From: Limnohabitans sp.
Lineage (GTDB): Bacteria > Bacteroidota > Bacteroidia > Flavobacteriales > Flavobacteriaceae
Assembly (NCBI GenBank): GCA_030053945.1
Contig: JASGCW010000001.1
Coordinates: 138,148-202,147, forward strand
Direction of reading: 5' to 3'
Length of the DNA stretch: 64,000 bases
The notes beneath the pieces were generated by a model. That model was not told the origin of the DNA. It did not search any database and worked only from the letters and a program-made list of their open reading frames with translations. Shown here in pieces: positions 8,210 through 17,729 of the stretch. Both the position numbers and the translations under genes were made by a program. The stretch's first letter is position 1. Every line of letters starts with the position of its first letter.

Positions 8210-8686
8210 TTAATCTCTTGTTAATTCCAAAATTTCAAATTTCAATACTCCATTAGGGACTTGGATTTCGGCTATTTCACCAACAGATTTACCCAATAAT
8301 CCTTTACCAATAGGAGAAGTAACTGAAATTTTATTTCTTTTCAGATCCGCTTCGCTTTCAGCAACTAACTGATAAGTAAGCTCCATACCATTAGTTTGAT
8401 TCTTAATTTTAACATACGAAAGCACTAATGCTTTTGAAGTATCTAACTGAGACTCATCTATAAGTCTAGCATTAGCATATAATTCTTCCATTTTAGAGAT
8501 TTTCATCTCTAATAATCCTTGTGCTTCTTTTGCAGCATCATATTCTGCATTTTCAGATAAATCTCCTTTATCTCTTGCCTCGGCAATAGCTTCTGACGCT
8601 TTAGGACGTTCGATATTTTTTAAATAATCTAACTCTTCTTTTAGTTTTTTTAATCCTGCGGCTGTGTAATAAGATACTGTGCTCAT
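8210..8686 (-). CDS. greA: Transcription elongation factor GreA
   Basis: Full-length GreA (158 residues). The N-terminal coiled coil (about 10-75) carries the acidic tip DKGDLSENAEYDAAKEAQ, with Asp42 and Glu45 as the expected catalytic residues for transcript cleavage in backtracked RNA polymerase. The C-terminal FKBP-like domain contains ISVTSPIGKGLLGKSVGE. It is upstream of and nearly touches the HIT gene. A terminator-like hairpin sits in its 5' leader, see the separate entry. Confidence 0.96.
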   Translation of the reverse strand: MSTVSYYTAAGLKKLKEELDYLKNIERPKASEAIAEARDKGDLSENAEYDAAKEAQGLLEMKISKMEELYANARLIDESQLDTSKALVLSYVKIKNQTNGMELTYQLVAESEADLKRNKISVTSPIGKGLLGKSVGEIAEIQVPNGVLKFEILELTRD

Positions 8687-8713
8687 AACTTCATTATTTA
8701 CTTAAAATAGAAA

Positions 8714-8735
8714 AAATCCCTTTATATCGGGATTT
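8714..8735 (-). promoter_or_regulatory. Terminator-like hairpin in the greA leader (possible attenuator)
   Basis: Read on the minus strand, AAATCCC, an 8-base loop and GGGATTT form a 7-bp stem followed by a T-rich tail. It lies 28 bp upstream of the greA ATG. No minus-strand gene lies upstream for it to terminate, because the next gene is divergent. It may therefore be an attenuator in the greA leader, or simply a 5' stabilising hairpin. Confidence 0.5.
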
Positions 8736-8801
8736 CTTTTGTATCAAAGATACTTTTATTTTTATTTAGTTTGTAATATTACTATTTTTACTTTCGTTAT
8801 A

Positions 8802-8833
8802 CAAATGTAATTAATTTAAATTTGTTCCCCCAA
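8802..8833 (-). promoter_or_regulatory. Putative greA promoter
   Basis: On the minus strand TTG (8833-8831), a 21-bp spacer and TACATTTG (8809-8802) fit the Bacteroidota consensus. A second possible -7 element, TATCTTTG, lies at 8752-8745 and would place the start just before the leader hairpin. The divergent plus-strand gene has its own TAAATTTG at 8817-8824, so the two promoters overlap. Confidence 0.5.
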
Positions 8834-8851
8834 TACAATTCAAAATTTTAG

Positions 8852-9274
8852 ATGAAAAAACATATTACATTACTATTCCTTTGTCTCTTAATTATTTCTT
8901 GTCAGAAAGATAGCCCTGTGACAAATAATCAATACTTACAAAATGTTTCATTTGCAAAAGAAATAAACACTGCACTACCGTCTTATAACAATTTGCAATA
9001 CCCAAGTAATCCAGTTTTGATTAGGGATGCTGGAGCTGGTATACAAGGAATTATTGTAATGAAAGTAGGCGAAAACGATTACCGTGCTTGGGAAGCCAGT
9101 TGCCCAAACGAATACCCAACCGATTGCACAAAATTATCTATTAGCGGACTCAGTGCTAAATGCTTATGTGACAATTCCGAATATAACCTCTTTACTGGTG
9201 ACGGAGGCAAACAATATGGACTAAAAGCTTATCGCGTTGAAATAAATGGCGCTATAATACGAGTTTACAATTAA
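8852..9274 (+). CDS. Lipoprotein with degenerate Rieske-like domain
   Basis: A 140-residue lipoprotein: signal peptide with lipobox ending IISC (Cys17), then a beta-rich domain. The layout follows Rieske ferredoxin domains of Bacteroidota: SCPNEYPTDC then KCLCDNSEYNLFTGDGG. All four positions that could be cysteines are cysteines, but the two histidines of a classic CxH...CxxH Rieske centre are missing. It may bind no cluster, or a different metal centre. It should sit in the periplasm or outer membrane. It is divergent from greA and convergent with the TonB receptor. Confidence 0.7.
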   Translation: MKKHITLLFLCLLIISCQKDSPVTNNQYLQNVSFAKEINTALPSYNNLQYPSNPVLIRDAGAGIQGIIVMKVGENDYRAWEASCPNEYPTDCTKLSISGLSAKCLCDNSEYNLFTGDGGKQYGLKAYRVEINGAIIRVYN

Positions 9275-9304
9275 AAAGGGAAGCATTGCAATGCTTCCCT
9301 TTTT
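9273..9304. terminator. Bidirectional terminator
   Basis: A 32-bp perfect palindrome with arms AAAAAGGGAAGCATTG and CAATGCTTCCCTTTTT. It ends with T-runs in both directions and serves both the Rieske-like lipoprotein (plus) and the TonB receptor (minus). Confidence 0.93.
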
Positions 9305-9307
9305 AAT

Positions 9308-11575
9308 TTAGAATTTTAAAGTCATTCCAATTATAAAATTAATTCCTGCTTGAGGATAATAGAAATTTTCTGTTATGGCATTATCTGTTGAACCTGAAGG
9401 TCTATAATAATAACTATAAGTATAACCATTAGATTCATACATTCTATTAAAAAGATTGTTGACCAACAAATTGAAATTAATTTCTTTTATCCATTTTGGT
9501 TTCCAAGCATAAGAAATTACAAAATTAGATGTACTGTATCCATCAATCATTCTAGTTTTATTTGAAGTATTGTCTAGATATTGACTATCTACATATTTAA
9601 TTAAATATTGTAAATCCAAGTTTTTTATTGGTGTATATGTCAATGAACCTCCAGAAATCAAACTTGGCGAGAAAGAAATATCGGTATCTTCATATTTTGT
9701 TATAACAGTAAAATAAGACTCATCATAAGTCACAGGGTCATATTGAGTATCCGCTACTTTGTAATCAAATGACTTAATTTTATTTTGACTTAATGTCGCA
9801 TTAGCTCCAACTTTTAAATTTTTCAAAATTTTCGCAGAAATCATAACTTCAAGCCCCATTCGGTAACTTTCTCCAACATTTTCACGAATTGGACCACCTG
9901 TATCGTCAATTGCTCCAGTTAACACTAACTGATTTTTATAATCCATATAGTATCCGTTTAGATTAAAACTATAATTGTTATTTTTAAATCTATACCCTAA
10001 TTCGTAATCTATAAGTTTTTCGGCATTGGGTTCCACAGGATTTTTTGTTAAATCATCGCGATTAGGTTCCTTATTTGCAACCGAAACCGAACCGTATAAT
10101 GAATTATAATCATCAATTAGATAGGTTAAACCTGCTTTAGGGTTGAAAAAATGATAGGTTTTATTGACATTGAATTTCTTTAAATCTCCATTCATTCCGT
10201 TTGCGGAATAATCTACTCTTCGAGCTTGGACATCTCCAAATACAATTAACGTTTTAGCAATAGTGTAATCTGCTTTTAGAAATGAAGAATAATCTTCTTT
10301 TAACCCATCTGCTCTATAATATTCAGCATCTTTTGTCACAGCTACAGGAAACGAATTCCAAATTATTTGTCCAAAATGATTCCCAACATATCTGTTATAA
10401 CCTCCGCCCAGATTAACATTCCAATTTTGTTTCTGATAATTCAATGAATAAACAAACGCATAAAAATCGTTATCCAACCATTTTCTCAAAACCACATCTC
10501 CTTTTACACTTCCGTTTGAGGATTCAGGAAAATATTTCTTCAGTTTTTTATCACTTTTAAAGTCTTCATAAAACCCTTTCCCTTTTGTATAATTTCCCGA
10601 AATAGAAAGATTTAAATTTTCAGTAAATTGATGTGCAAAATGAAGCTGATAATGATTTTGCCCATAATTATCAACCTGATCTTTATAGGTATAATAATTA
10701 TAAGTTCTACCTGAATTTAAAAGATTAGCGGCTTCTTCTGGTGTTGAATAATTTCTATCTATAAAAGCTTGGATTCCTACCAAATCACCCCTAACAACCG
10801 CTTCAGGTGTACCATACCAAGACTGGTAGGTTATTTCCTTTCCACCAAAAACTATAGCTTTTACTGAAGTTTTATTTCCTACAAATCCTGCTTCACCATA
10901 AAACGATTTCAAATCGGAAGTAGCTCTATCAATATAACCGTTACTTGCAATTTTAGACAATCGTCCTTCTACATAAAACCCATTTTTGATTCCGCTACCT
11001 ATACTAAATGTATGCTTTCTAGTTCCAAAAGAGCCTATAGAATTAGAAATGGTAGCATATCCTTTTTCAGATGGTTTTAAAGTTCTTAAATTTAAACTTG
11101 CTCCAAAAGCTCCAGTACCATTAGTGGAAGTTCCTGCTCCTCTTTGCAACTGAATATCTTCTACAGAAGAAGCAAAATCAGGCATATTTACCCAAAAGGT
11201 ACCATGACTTTCAGCATCATTATATGGAATTCCGTTTAAGGTAACATTTACACGTGTAGCATCACTACCACGCACACGTAAACCTGTGTAACCCACTCCT
11301 AATCCAGCATCGGAAGTTGTTACTACTGAAGGCATTTGGTCTAACAAAATAGGTAAATCTTGACCCAAGTTGGTAGATTTTAATTCTTCTTTTTTTACTG
11401 TAGAGAAAGTAAAAGGTGATTTTTCTTTCAGTCGAGTCGAAGTAACCACTACCTCATCTAAAGCATTAACTTTTGCGCTGTCCTTCTTTTGTTCTTGAGC
11501 AAAAGAGACAAATGATAAAAAAAATAGAAAAAGACCAAAAAATGTCTTTGAACTTTTTTTGAATAAAGTGTTCAT
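9308..11575 (-). CDS. TonB-dependent receptor under TPP riboswitch control (probable thiamin-compound uptake)
   Basis: A 755-residue outer-membrane receptor starting at the ATG at 11575; a TTG at 11605 would give ten more residues but is less likely. A signal peptide ending near SFAQ is followed by the plug domain (VVTSTRLKEKSPFTFSTV, LPILLDQMPSVVTTSD, GLRVRGSDATRVNVTLNG, RGAGTSTNGTGAFGASLN) and a 22-strand barrel ending in FIIGMTLKF. There is no SusD partner. The leader carries a TPP riboswitch, so the substrate is probably thiamin or a precursor, as described for TPP-regulated receptors in Bacteroidota. Substrate is inferred; receptor class is certain. Confidence 0.93.
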   Translation of the reverse strand: MNTLFKKSSKTFFGLFLFFLSFVSFAQEQKKDSAKVNALDEVVVTSTRLKEKSPFTFSTVKKEELKSTNLGQDLPILLDQMPSVVTTSDAGLGVGYTGLRVRGSDATRVNVTLNGIPYNDAESHGTFWVNMPDFASSVEDIQLQRGAGTSTNGTGAFGASLNLRTLKPSEKGYATISNSIGSFGTRKHTFSIGSGIKNGFYVEGRLSKIASNGYIDRATSDLKSFYGEAGFVGNKTSVKAIVFGGKEITYQSWYGTPEAVVRGDLVGIQAFIDRNYSTPEEAANLLNSGRTYNYYTYKDQVDNYGQNHYQLHFAHQFTENLNLSISGNYTKGKGFYEDFKSDKKLKKYFPESSNGSVKGDVVLRKWLDNDFYAFVYSLNYQKQNWNVNLGGGYNRYVGNHFGQIIWNSFPVAVTKDAEYYRADGLKEDYSSFLKADYTIAKTLIVFGDVQARRVDYSANGMNGDLKKFNVNKTYHFFNPKAGLTYLIDDYNSLYGSVSVANKEPNRDDLTKNPVEPNAEKLIDYELGYRFKNNNYSFNLNGYYMDYKNQLVLTGAIDDTGGPIRENVGESYRMGLEVMISAKILKNLKVGANATLSQNKIKSFDYKVADTQYDPVTYDESYFTVITKYEDTDISFSPSLISGGSLTYTPIKNLDLQYLIKYVDSQYLDNTSNKTRMIDGYSTSNFVISYAWKPKWIKEINFNLLVNNLFNRMYESNGYTYSYYYRPSGSTDNAITENFYYPQAGINFIIGMTLKF

Positions 11576-11653
11576 TCGTAAAAATTTTACAAATAAAAGG
11601 GGCAATTATTCTATGTTATTAAAAAATGAATTATCGACGCTAACTTCATTTCA

Positions 11654-11740
11654 TCAGTTTTTGTCGCTCCCTTGGCAACATTACTTGCCCAGGTTCATTG
11701 GGTATAATCTCAGCTCGTAATTTAGAGCACCCCTTTGAGA
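11654..11740 (-). ncRNA. TPP riboswitch (thi box)
   Basis: On the minus strand the conserved thi-box segments occur in order: AAAGGGGTGCTC, then GCTGAGATTATACCC, then GAACCTGGGCAAGTAATG and GCCAAGGGAGCGAC. These are the pyrimidine- and pyrophosphate-sensing cores of the TPP aptamer. It starts a few bases after a good promoter and ends about 80 nt before the receptor ATG. Binding of TPP should switch the receptor off. Downstream, CCCCTTTT (11602-11595) could pair with the 5' AAAGGGG arm, a possible expression switch. Confidence 0.95.
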
Positions 11741-11745
11741 CGGCG

Positions 11746-11777
11746 CAAAGGTAAACAAAAGAAATAGCAAAAAACAA
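11746..11777 (-). promoter_or_regulatory. Promoter of the TPP riboswitch-receptor transcript
   Basis: On the minus strand TTG (11777-11775), a 21-bp spacer and TACCTTTG (11753-11746) match the Bacteroidota promoter. Transcription would begin near 11740, at the 5' edge of the aptamer. Confidence 0.75.
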
Positions 11778-11803
11778 CTTTCTTTATTTTTGAAATCTAC
11801 AAT

Positions 11804-12565
11804 TTATACAACCTTATATTTTTCAACTTTAAAAGTAGTTCCATCAAATTCTCCATAAGTATAGTAACCAATCCAATCGCCAAGGTTGATATATTTTGAA
11901 TTTTCATTTAATTGAATCTCCATAGGCAAATGACGATGACCAAAAACAAAATAATCATAGTGTTTGGTTTCTAATTTTCTTTTCGCATACTGAACCAGCC
12001 ACTCGTTTTCTTCTCCTAAAAACTTTACATCAGCTTCACCTGAAATCAGTTTGTTTTTGACAGAGAGATATTGCGCAAGTTTAACACCTATATCTGGATG
12101 CAACCATCTGTACAACCATTTTGAAAAAGGATTGGTAAAAACTTTTTTCATTCGTTTATATCCTTTGTCACCAGGCCCTAAGCCATCTCCGTGACCTATT
12201 AAAAAAGTTTTTCCATTAAAAGTAAATTCTTTTGTAGTATGATAAACAGGAATATTGAATTCTTTTTCAAAATAATCTTCCATCCACAAATCGTGATTTC
12301 CTACAAAAAAATAAATTGGAATTCCGCTATCAGTAATTTCGGCTAATTTACCTAAAACACGAACAAAACCTTTAGGGACAACAGTCTTATATTCAAACCA
12401 AAAATCAAACAAATCACCTAATAAAAAAATTGCTTCAGCATCTTCTTTTACTTCATCTAGCCAAGCCACAAATTTTAGTTCACGAGGAAAACTTATCTCT
12501 GGAGTTGGAGCCCCTAAATGTTGGTCACTAGCGAAATATATTTTTTTGTTTGGTCCAATATTCAT
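11804..12565 (-). CDS. lpxH: UDP-2,3-diacylglucosamine diphosphatase (LpxH-like)
   Basis: A 253-residue calcineurin-like phosphoesterase. Metal-binding motifs appear in order: FASDQHLG (Asp14, His16), LLGDLFDFWF, FVGNHDLWM, LIGHGDGLGPGD and FGHRHLPM. The spacing and the GDGLGPGD loop match the LpxH enzymes that cleave UDP-2,3-diacylglucosamine in lipid A synthesis at the inner membrane. The gene is monocistronic in view. A second, more distant phosphoesterase lies at 31926-32825. Confidence 0.85.
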   Translation of the reverse strand: MNIGPNKKIYFASDQHLGAPTPEISFPRELKFVAWLDEVKEDAEAIFLLGDLFDFWFEYKTVVPKGFVRVLGKLAEITDSGIPIYFFVGNHDLWMEDYFEKEFNIPVYHTTKEFTFNGKTFLIGHGDGLGPGDKGYKRMKKVFTNPFSKWLYRWLHPDIGVKLAQYLSVKNKLISGEADVKFLGEENEWLVQYAKRKLETKHYDYFVFGHRHLPMEIQLNENSKYINLGDWIGYYTYGEFDGTTFKVEKYKVV

Positions 12566-13012
12566 ATAAATTCAAATTGTGGTTACAAATATAGATTATT
12601 CCTATAAAAATACTCTTTGATATTTTTATAAGATAACTAATCAAAACATTTCAAATACTAATTAAAAAATACCGTTTACTCATTTAAACAGAACGTTCAA
12701 AAAAAGATTAGTATCTTTACATAAATATATTTAGTAACTTTTCAGCCAGTTAGATAAAATAACATAAATGACAAAATACAAATGAATCCCAATATTTTAA
12801 TGATTCAAAAAGTAAAACATTTTGGATATTCGACACTTTTTGTCCCGAAGTTTCGGAATTGAGATTTGTTTCTTTGAATTTATTTGTTTTTTGGGGTTTG
12901 CTATTTGGCATTTACGTTGTTTTGATTTTTTTGTCAAGCGAATAAAGCTATAACTGAATAGTTACATATATTATTAGGATAATACATTTATAAAAATGAG
13001 AAAAAAACAACT
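12566..13012. other. 447-bp intergenic region
   Basis: AT-rich spacer between divergent lpxH and the T9SS gene. I see no gene. A TCCCGAAGTTTCGGAA imperfect palindrome lies near 12843-12858, and TATCTTTA near 12712 resembles a -7 element. The run of TTT/TTG-rich text at 12865-12945 looks like decayed repeat sequence. Confidence 0.5.
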
Positions 13013-15451
13013 ATGAAACAAAAGTATTTACATCTAATTATTGCTTTTTTTTGTCTTTACAATGTAATGGGACAAAATTGTGATACACCAACTAATATAT
13101 TAGTTACAGCAATCAATTCAAATGAAGCAGCAGTATCTTGGACAGCAGGAGGTACAGAGACTCAATGGGAAGTTGCTATTGCACCCAGCGGAAGTCCAAC
13201 TCCAACCTCAGGAATAATCACATCTACAAACCCTTTAACATTGAATGGATTAACGCCTTGTACTTCTTATAACGTTTGGGTTAGAGCTATTTGCATCGGA
13301 AATATAAATAGTAACTGGTCTTCAACTTTTACGTTCACCACTACACAATTAACAATTAACTGTAACGCATTAGTCACTGGAAACACAATGACTATTAATG
13401 CTTCAGGAGGAACACCTCCATATCAATACTCTATAAACGGAGGTGCTTTTCAAACATCAAATATATTTACAGGTTTAACAAATGGTAATTATAACTATAT
13501 AGTAAAAGATGCGAATGGTTGTACTTGCTCAGGAACAACAACAATAAATTCATTAAACGTAATTATACAATCTTCATTAGATATTCCTACTTCAACTTTA
13601 TTTGCTCAAGTTACAAATGGAGTAGCTCCCTATACTTATCAATGGAGTTTAAATAACACTATTATTCCTGGAGCAAATTCACCACAAATTGGTATATTAG
13701 GCGCATCAGGCTGTTATTCAGTTCAAGTAACTGACAACAACGGTCTTACAGGCAGTGCGCAGTATTGCACTTCAAACAATATTCTCAATGCAAATAATGA
13801 TACTTTAACACTTAATTTTTCTAGCACAAACACGGTAACCTCAAGCATATCTGTTTTAGCAAATGACTATTTTAATAGCTTCCCTGTATCAACTAGCAAT
13901 ATAACATTAACGCCATTAGTTGTTCCAACAGGCTTTCAACTAAACACAAATGGAACAATTAGTATTTTACCAGGAACTCCTTCTGGAACTTATACGCTTA
14001 CCTACCGTATCTGTGAAACAGCTCTTCCCTCTAATTGTTCGTCTGCTACTGCTACCATAACAGTTTATGGTAATGGCTTGCTATTAAAAGCCTTTATTGA
14101 CACAAACAACAATGGCATAAAAGATAGTGGTGAAAATTATTTTACAAACGGACAATTTAGCATTGATGTAAACAATTCAGGAACTCCTAGTTTTGTACAA
14201 TCTACATCTGGAACTCATTATATTGCTGAGTCCAGCGCAACTAACTTGTATGACCTAACATTTGTAATCGACCCAACTTATACTACACAATACACTTATT
14301 CAGGAACACCATACAACGATTTAAATTATACCGCAGGATCAGGAGTACAAGAAGTAAATTTCCCTATTACAGAGCTTCCTTTTTATGACTTAGAAACTCA
14401 ATTATTTAGTTATTATCCTAGACCTTTACCTGCACCTGGTTTTACTTATAATAATAGAATTCTATACAGAAACAACGGAAATCAAACTATACCAAGTGGT
14501 ACTATTACTTTCACAAAAGACAACTTAGTTTCGATAACAAGTATTAGTCAATCTGGTACAACTTCAAATGCAACAGGGTTCACCTATACTTTTGCTAATT
14601 TATTACCCCATGAAACTCGATTTATTGATGTAACTATGCAAGTACCTACAATTCCAACTGTGAGCTTAGGAAATACATTAACAAATTCGGTTACATCTAC
14701 TACAGCTGTGTCTGAAGTTTCATTAACAAACAACGTTGCTTCATTAACTCAAGTGATTGTTGGTTCTTATGATCCAAATGACAAACAAGAAGCACATGGC
14801 GGTAAAATTGTGCATAGCACTTTTACAAATGATGATTATTTAACCTACACTATAAGGTTCGAGAATACAGGAACTGCTAATGCTGAAAATGTTCGCATCA
14901 ATGACGTTCTTGATGCAAAACTTGACGAAACAACAATAAAAACTGTTGCATCTAGTCATTCATATATCTTAGAAAGAAATGGCAGTATTTTAAACTGGAA
15001 TTTCAATAACATTCAACTACCTCCATCTGTAGCTAATACTAGTACAGGAAAAGGATTTGTTACTTTCCAAATAAAACCAAAAGCAGGATTTTTAGTGGGA
15101 GATGTGATTCCTAACAAAGCAAACATTTATTTTGATTTCAATCCTGCTATTATTACTAATATTTGTAATACAGAATTTGTTACTACTTTAAATAGCACTC
15201 AGTTTGAAGTAAATAATTTCTCTTTATATCCTAATCCAGCAAAAGATTTTATAACAATTCAAGCTACCCAAAACAATACCATTTCTAGTGTTATGGTAAC
15301 TGATATTTCAGGAAAAACAATTTATAATAATTCTTATGCCAACGAATCTAAAGTTGAAATTAACCTAAGCAATTTTAGCACAGGCATTTACTTTATAAAA
15401 GTAAGTCTTCCAACGAACGAAACGCAACAAATGAAGTTTATTAAAGATTAA
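13013..15451 (+). CDS. Large T9SS-secreted surface protein with fibronectin III and DUF7619-like domains
   Basis: An 812-residue secreted protein. After a signal peptide (1-20, ending VMGQ) comes a fibronectin type III domain (about 23-104: TNILVTAINSNEAAVSW; CTSYNVWVRAICIG). Two SprB-like gelsolin-type repeats follow (GGTPPYQYSINGG; NGVAPYTYQWSLN), then cadherin-like and EF-like calcium loops (DTNNNGIKDSGENY). A DUF7619-type domain starts at SYDPNDKQ (about 585-715), and a type A T9SS sorting domain is last (735-812: LYPNPAKDF ... MKFIKD). It is probably an adhesin or matrix protein. Its stop codon is 5 bp from the convergent transporter stop. Confidence 0.85.
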   Translation: MKQKYLHLIIAFFCLYNVMGQNCDTPTNILVTAINSNEAAVSWTAGGTETQWEVAIAPSGSPTPTSGIITSTNPLTLNGLTPCTSYNVWVRAICIGNINSNWSSTFTFTTTQLTINCNALVTGNTMTINASGGTPPYQYSINGGAFQTSNIFTGLTNGNYNYIVKDANGCTCSGTTTINSLNVIIQSSLDIPTSTLFAQVTNGVAPYTYQWSLNNTIIPGANSPQIGILGASGCYSVQVTDNNGLTGSAQYCTSNNILNANNDTLTLNFSSTNTVTSSISVLANDYFNSFPVSTSNITLTPLVVPTGFQLNTNGTISILPGTPSGTYTLTYRICETALPSNCSSATATITVYGNGLLLKAFIDTNNNGIKDSGENYFTNGQFSIDVNNSGTPSFVQSTSGTHYIAESSATNLYDLTFVIDPTYTTQYTYSGTPYNDLNYTAGSGVQEVNFPITELPFYDLETQLFSYYPRPLPAPGFTYNNRILYRNNGNQTIPSGTITFTKDNLVSITSISQSGTTSNATGFTYTFANLLPHETRFIDVTMQVPTIPTVSLGNTLTNSVTSTTAVSEVSLTNNVASLTQVIVGSYDPNDKQEAHGGKIVHSTFTNDDYLTYTIRFENTGTANAENVRINDVLDAKLDETTIKTVASSHSYILERNGSILNWNFNNIQLPPSVANTSTGKGFVTFQIKPKAGFLVGDVIPNKANIYFDFNPAIITNICNTEFVTTLNSTQFEVNNFSLYPNPAKDFITIQATQNNTISSVMVTDISGKTIYNNSYANESKVEINLSNFSTGIYFIKVSLPTNETQQMKFIKD

Positions 15452-15456
15452 AACAA

Positions 15457-16680
15457 TTAGGTGTTTTGATGATACTTTCTCAAAGAAAAGTAAGCAACAA
15501 AAGTACTTAATAACATCCCTATACCACCAAGAATAAATGGAGCCCCAGCAAATATAAATGGGGCTTCTTTATGTGTAAAAAAGTAAAACACACTTGACAT
15601 CACTGGAGGTCCGATAATAGCAGAAGCACTTATCAAACTAGTCAATGTCCCTTGAATCTCACCTTGTTCGTTTGCTGGCACTTTTTCTGAAATTACTGCT
15701 TGCAATGCAGGCCCTGCAATGCCTCCTAAACAATATGGAACCAAAAATGCAAACATCATCCAGCTTTGAGTAGCAAATCCGAATAAAAACATTCCCAAAG
15801 TATATAATGCCATACCTACATAAATACTTTTTACATTTCCTAGTTTTGGATTTACCAATCGTATCAATCCGCCTTGTACCAACGCAACTAATAATCCAAC
15901 AACTCCTAATGAGATTCCTACCATCTTTTCATCCCATTTAAATTGAAACATTGTAAAATAACTCCAATTACTTTGTACTGCGTGCGATGCGGTATGCAAA
16001 AGAAAAACAGCTATCACTAAACCAATAAGACTAGGATATTTTTTCAAATTCAACAATGAAGCTACAGGATTAGCTCTCTTAATATCAAACTCTCTTCTAT
16101 TAGATTTATCCAACGATTCAGGCAATATAAAATATCCGTAAATAAAATTAATCATACATAAAACCGCAGCAGCATAAAATGGTACCCTAGCCCCAAAGTG
16201 CCCTAAAAATCCACCAATCACAGGACCTATAATAAATCCTAATCCAAAGGCAGCTCCAATCATTCCAAAGTTTTTGGCTCTGTTTTCAGAAGTACTAATA
16301 TCAGCAATGTATGCAGAGGCAGTTGTAATACTCGCTCCTGTTATTCCAGCAATTATTCGACCTACAAACAACCAAGTAATTGATGGCGAAAATGCTAACA
16401 ACAAATAATCTAAGCTAAAACCAAATAGAGAAAGCAACAACACTGGTCTCCTACCAAATCTATCACTCAAATTCCCAACAAGTGGAGAAAACACAAACTG
16501 GGTAAAAGCATAAGCAAAAGTTAGCCATCCCCCATATTTTGCAGCTTCACTAACATCCCCGTGAATAAGTTCTTGAATTAATTTAGGAACAACAGGAATA
16601 ATAATTCCTAGACCTATTACATCTATTAGTAGCGTAATAAAAATAAATCCTATTGCAGCTTGTTTTTGATTATTCTTCAT
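15457..16680 (-). CDS. Tet-family MFS efflux transporter
   Basis: A 407-residue, 12-helix major facilitator starting at ATG 16680 (a TTG at 16698 gives six more residues). The loop 2-3 signature [14 protein letters not shown] and motif [10 protein letters not shown] are those of the TCR/Tet drug-proton antiporters. It probably exports a drug or metabolite across the inner membrane. It is divergent from fabD and convergent with the T9SS gene. The substrate is not determinable. Confidence 0.88.
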   Translation of the reverse strand: MKNNQKQAAIGFIFITLLIDVIGLGIIIPVVPKLIQELIHGDVSEAAKYGGWLTFAYAFTQFVFSPLVGNLSDRFGRRPVLLLSLFGFSLDYLLLAFSPSITWLFVGRIIAGITGASITTASAYIADISTSENRAKNFGMIGAAFGLGFIIGPVIGGFLGHFGARVPFYAAAVLCMINFIYGYFILPESLDKSNRREFDIKRANPVASLLNLKKYPSLIGLVIAVFLLHTASHAVQSNWSYFTMFQFKWDEKMVGISLGVVGLLVALVQGGLIRLVNPKLGNVKSIYVGMALYTLGMFLFGFATQSWMMFAFLVPYCLGGIAGPALQAVISEKVPANEQGEIQGTLTSLISASAIIGPPVMSSVFYFFTHKEAPFIFAGAPFILGGIGMLLSTFVAYFSLRKYHQNT

Positions 16681-16744
16681 AAAATTGTATGGAAACAAAT
16701 CTACAAAAAAACGAAAGTTAAAAACATCTATCCAAAATAATATT

Positions 16745-16752
16745 TACTTTTG
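16745..16752 (+). promoter_or_regulatory. Promoter -7 element of fabD
   Basis: TACTTTTG fits TAnnTTTG and lies 26 bp before the fabD ATG. No convincing -33 TTG. Confidence 0.5.
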
Positions 16753-16777
16753 CCTCTCTTATATATAAAAATAATCT

Positions 16778-17647
16778 ATGAAAGCATATGTTTTTCCTGG
16801 ACAAGGAGCACAATTTACGGGGATGGGTAAAGAACTATTTGAAACTTCTCCTTTAGCCAAAGAACTTTTTGAAAAAGCAAACGAAATATTAGGTTTCAGA
16901 ATTACAGATATAATGTTTGAAGGAACTGCTGAAGAATTAAAAGAAACAAAAGTAACTCAACCTGCTGTTTTTTTACATTCTGTAATCCTAGCAAAAGTAT
17001 TAGATGTAAAACCTGATATGGTAGCTGGTCATTCTTTAGGAGAATTCTCGGCATTAGTTGTTAATGGAACTTTATCTTTTGAAGATGGACTAAAATTAGT
17101 ATCGCAAAGAGCAATGGCTATGCAAGAAGCTTGCGAAATTGCTCCAAGTACGATGGCAGCTGTTTTAAATCTAGATGACAAAGTAGTAGAAGACATTTGT
17201 GATTCGATAGACGGAGTTGTAGTAGCCGCTAATTACAATTGCCCTGGTCAATTAGTCATCTCTGGCGAGCTAAAAGCTGTAGAAGCAGCTTGTGAAAAAA
17301 TGAAAGAAGCTGGCGCAAAACGTGCTTTAATTTTACCTGTAGGAGGAGCATTTCATTCGCCAATGATGGAACCAGCAAGAGAGAAATTAGCCGCTGCTAT
17401 TGAAGCTACAACTTTCAGTACTCCTTCTTGTCCTGTGTATCAAAATGTAACTGCAAGCGCAGTAAATAATCCTACTGACATAAAAAATAATCTAATAGCG
17501 CAATTAACAGGTGCTGTTAGATGGACTCAATCTGTAAATCAAATGATTACAGACGGAGCAACATCATTTACTGAAGTAGGTCCTGGAAAAGTTTTAGTAG
17601 GATTAGTTAATAAAATCAACAAAGAAGTAGAAACTATTTCAGCATAA
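16778..17647 (+). CDS. fabD: Malonyl-CoA:ACP transacylase FabD
   Basis: Full-length FabD (289 residues). It has the N-terminal FPGQGAQFTGMG loop, the nucleophile motif GHSLGE (Ser86), and the catalytic-His segment GGAFHSPMM. It loads malonate onto acyl carrier protein for fatty acid synthesis. It is alone in its operon here, not with fabH or fabG. A low-complexity lipoprotein follows 82 bp later. Confidence 0.95.
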   Translation: MKAYVFPGQGAQFTGMGKELFETSPLAKELFEKANEILGFRITDIMFEGTAEELKETKVTQPAVFLHSVILAKVLDVKPDMVAGHSLGEFSALVVNGTLSFEDGLKLVSQRAMAMQEACEIAPSTMAAVLNLDDKVVEDICDSIDGVVVAANYNCPGQLVISGELKAVEAACEKMKEAGAKRALILPVGGAFHSPMMEPAREKLAAAIEATTFSTPSCPVYQNVTASAVNNPTDIKNNLIAQLTGAVRWTQSVNQMITDGATSFTEVGPGKVLVGLVNKINKEVETISA

Positions 17648-17729
17648 TCATAAAGTATTTGGAATTTCAAAAAAAATTGATTAATATTATCATTAAATAA
17701 CTATTATTAATTCTAAAATTTCAAAAAAA

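Noticed and set aside
12843..12858. TCCCGAAGTTTCGGAA as another copy of the operator
   Set aside because: It lacks the CACCC/GGGTG arms of the 17-bp palindrome and has no promoter at the 35-bp distance.
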